Assembly: GCA_019246575.1 (NCBI GenBank)
Contig: JAFAQG010000210.1
Coordinates: 1 to 6,648 of the forward strand
DNA: 6,648 nucleotides
Source: Acidobacteriaceae bacterium
GTDB taxonomy: Bacteria; Acidobacteriota; Terriglobia; Bryobacterales; Bryobacteraceae
Direction: 5' to 3'
The notes under the pieces were generated by a model that did not search any database, had not been told where the DNA came from, and saw only the letters and a program-made list of their open reading frames with translations. A program made the position numbers and the translations under genes. This document shows, piece after piece, positions 6,480 to 6,648 of this stretch (position 1 is its first letter; each line of letters starts with the position of its first letter).

Positions 6480-6648
6480 TGCTAAAGCCGTTGCCTCAAG
6501 GCCTTGTCCTTACCCACATTCTTTGCCCGGAATTGGCGTTTGATGCAGACCCCAACAGAGATCCTGTAAACGTAGCCACCCACGCCAGAGCGTCTGCCAA
6601 CCGGGATCGCCATCACCGGTGCGTCCTAAGAACCCGCCCAAGCCGGCC
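6467..6648 (-). other. Region upstream of the transposase remnant, possibly IS left end plus flank
   Basis: No recognised gene. A small minus-strand frame of 43 codons runs from an ATG at 6613 to a TAG at 6482-6484 (begins MAIPVGRRSGVGGYVYRISV, ends DKALRQRL). It has no convincing ribosome site and no family I can name. The plus strand is also free of stops here in the frame of the 6038 gene. A 10-base palindrome CAAGGCCTTG lies at 6497-6506. The left boundary of the insertion element should lie somewhere here, but I cannot place it. Confidence 0.3.

Noticed and set aside
6356..6648. Stop-free continuation of the 6038 frame to the window end, suggesting stop-codon readthrough or a disrupted longer gene
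   Set aside because: The first 111 bases are antisense to a recognisable transposase remnant, which readily explains the lack of stops. The conceptual protein resembles nothing I know.

Overview
This window looks like a bacterial chromosome carrying part of a surface-polysaccharide (exopolysaccharide or O-antigen-type) biosynthesis locus. Everything from base 1 to about 5608 is one block of five tightly packed genes on the minus strand. The right-hand 1 kb is different: a mostly non-coding gap, one small plus-strand gene and the debris of a transposon. Base composition appears moderate by eye. The WbaP-like initiating transferase plus an atypical NodB-type deacetylase suggests a Gram-negative, perhaps an acidobacterium. 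That taxonomic guess is weak and rests on protein resemblance alone.

Minus-strand operon, in transcription order (right to left): a GT4 glycosyltransferase (4385-5608), a second GT4 glycosyltransferase (3258-4388), a WbaP-type polyprenyl-phosphate hexose-1-phosphate transferase (1813-3255), a NodB-fold polysaccharide deacetylase (683-1810), and a third GT4 glycosyltransferase whose 3' end runs off the window (1-686). The four junctions are a 4-base ATGA overlap, a 2-base gap, another 2-base gap and another ATGA overlap, so the genes are almost certainly co-transcribed and probably translationally coupled. A coherent reading is that the WbaP-like enzyme loads the first sugar phosphate onto undecaprenyl phosphate at the inner membrane, the GT4 enzymes extend the lipid-linked chain in the cytoplasm, and the deacetylase trims acetyl groups or otherwise tailors the glycan. 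No flippase, polymerase or export gene is visible, so the locus must continue to the left or lie elsewhere.

Right-hand region: 5609-6037 is a gene-free spacer between divergent genes. It has an AT-rich stretch, a 12-base palindrome in the operon leader and one weak promoter candidate. A small plus-strand gene (6038-6355) follows a strong Shine-Dalgarno site and encodes one N-terminal membrane helix with a polar tail; its family is not recognised. Its stop codon abuts a 37-codon minus-strand remnant of an IS200/IS605-type TnpA transposase (6356-6466). The remnant's start codon lies in the loop of a 10-base-pair inverted repeat. The transposase breaks off before its catalytic residues, so this is a dead element.

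I see no clear evidence of a wholly new system. The points most worth checking are the altered metal-site motif in the deacetylase, the transposon/ORF junction near 6356, and the unrecognised small membrane protein.
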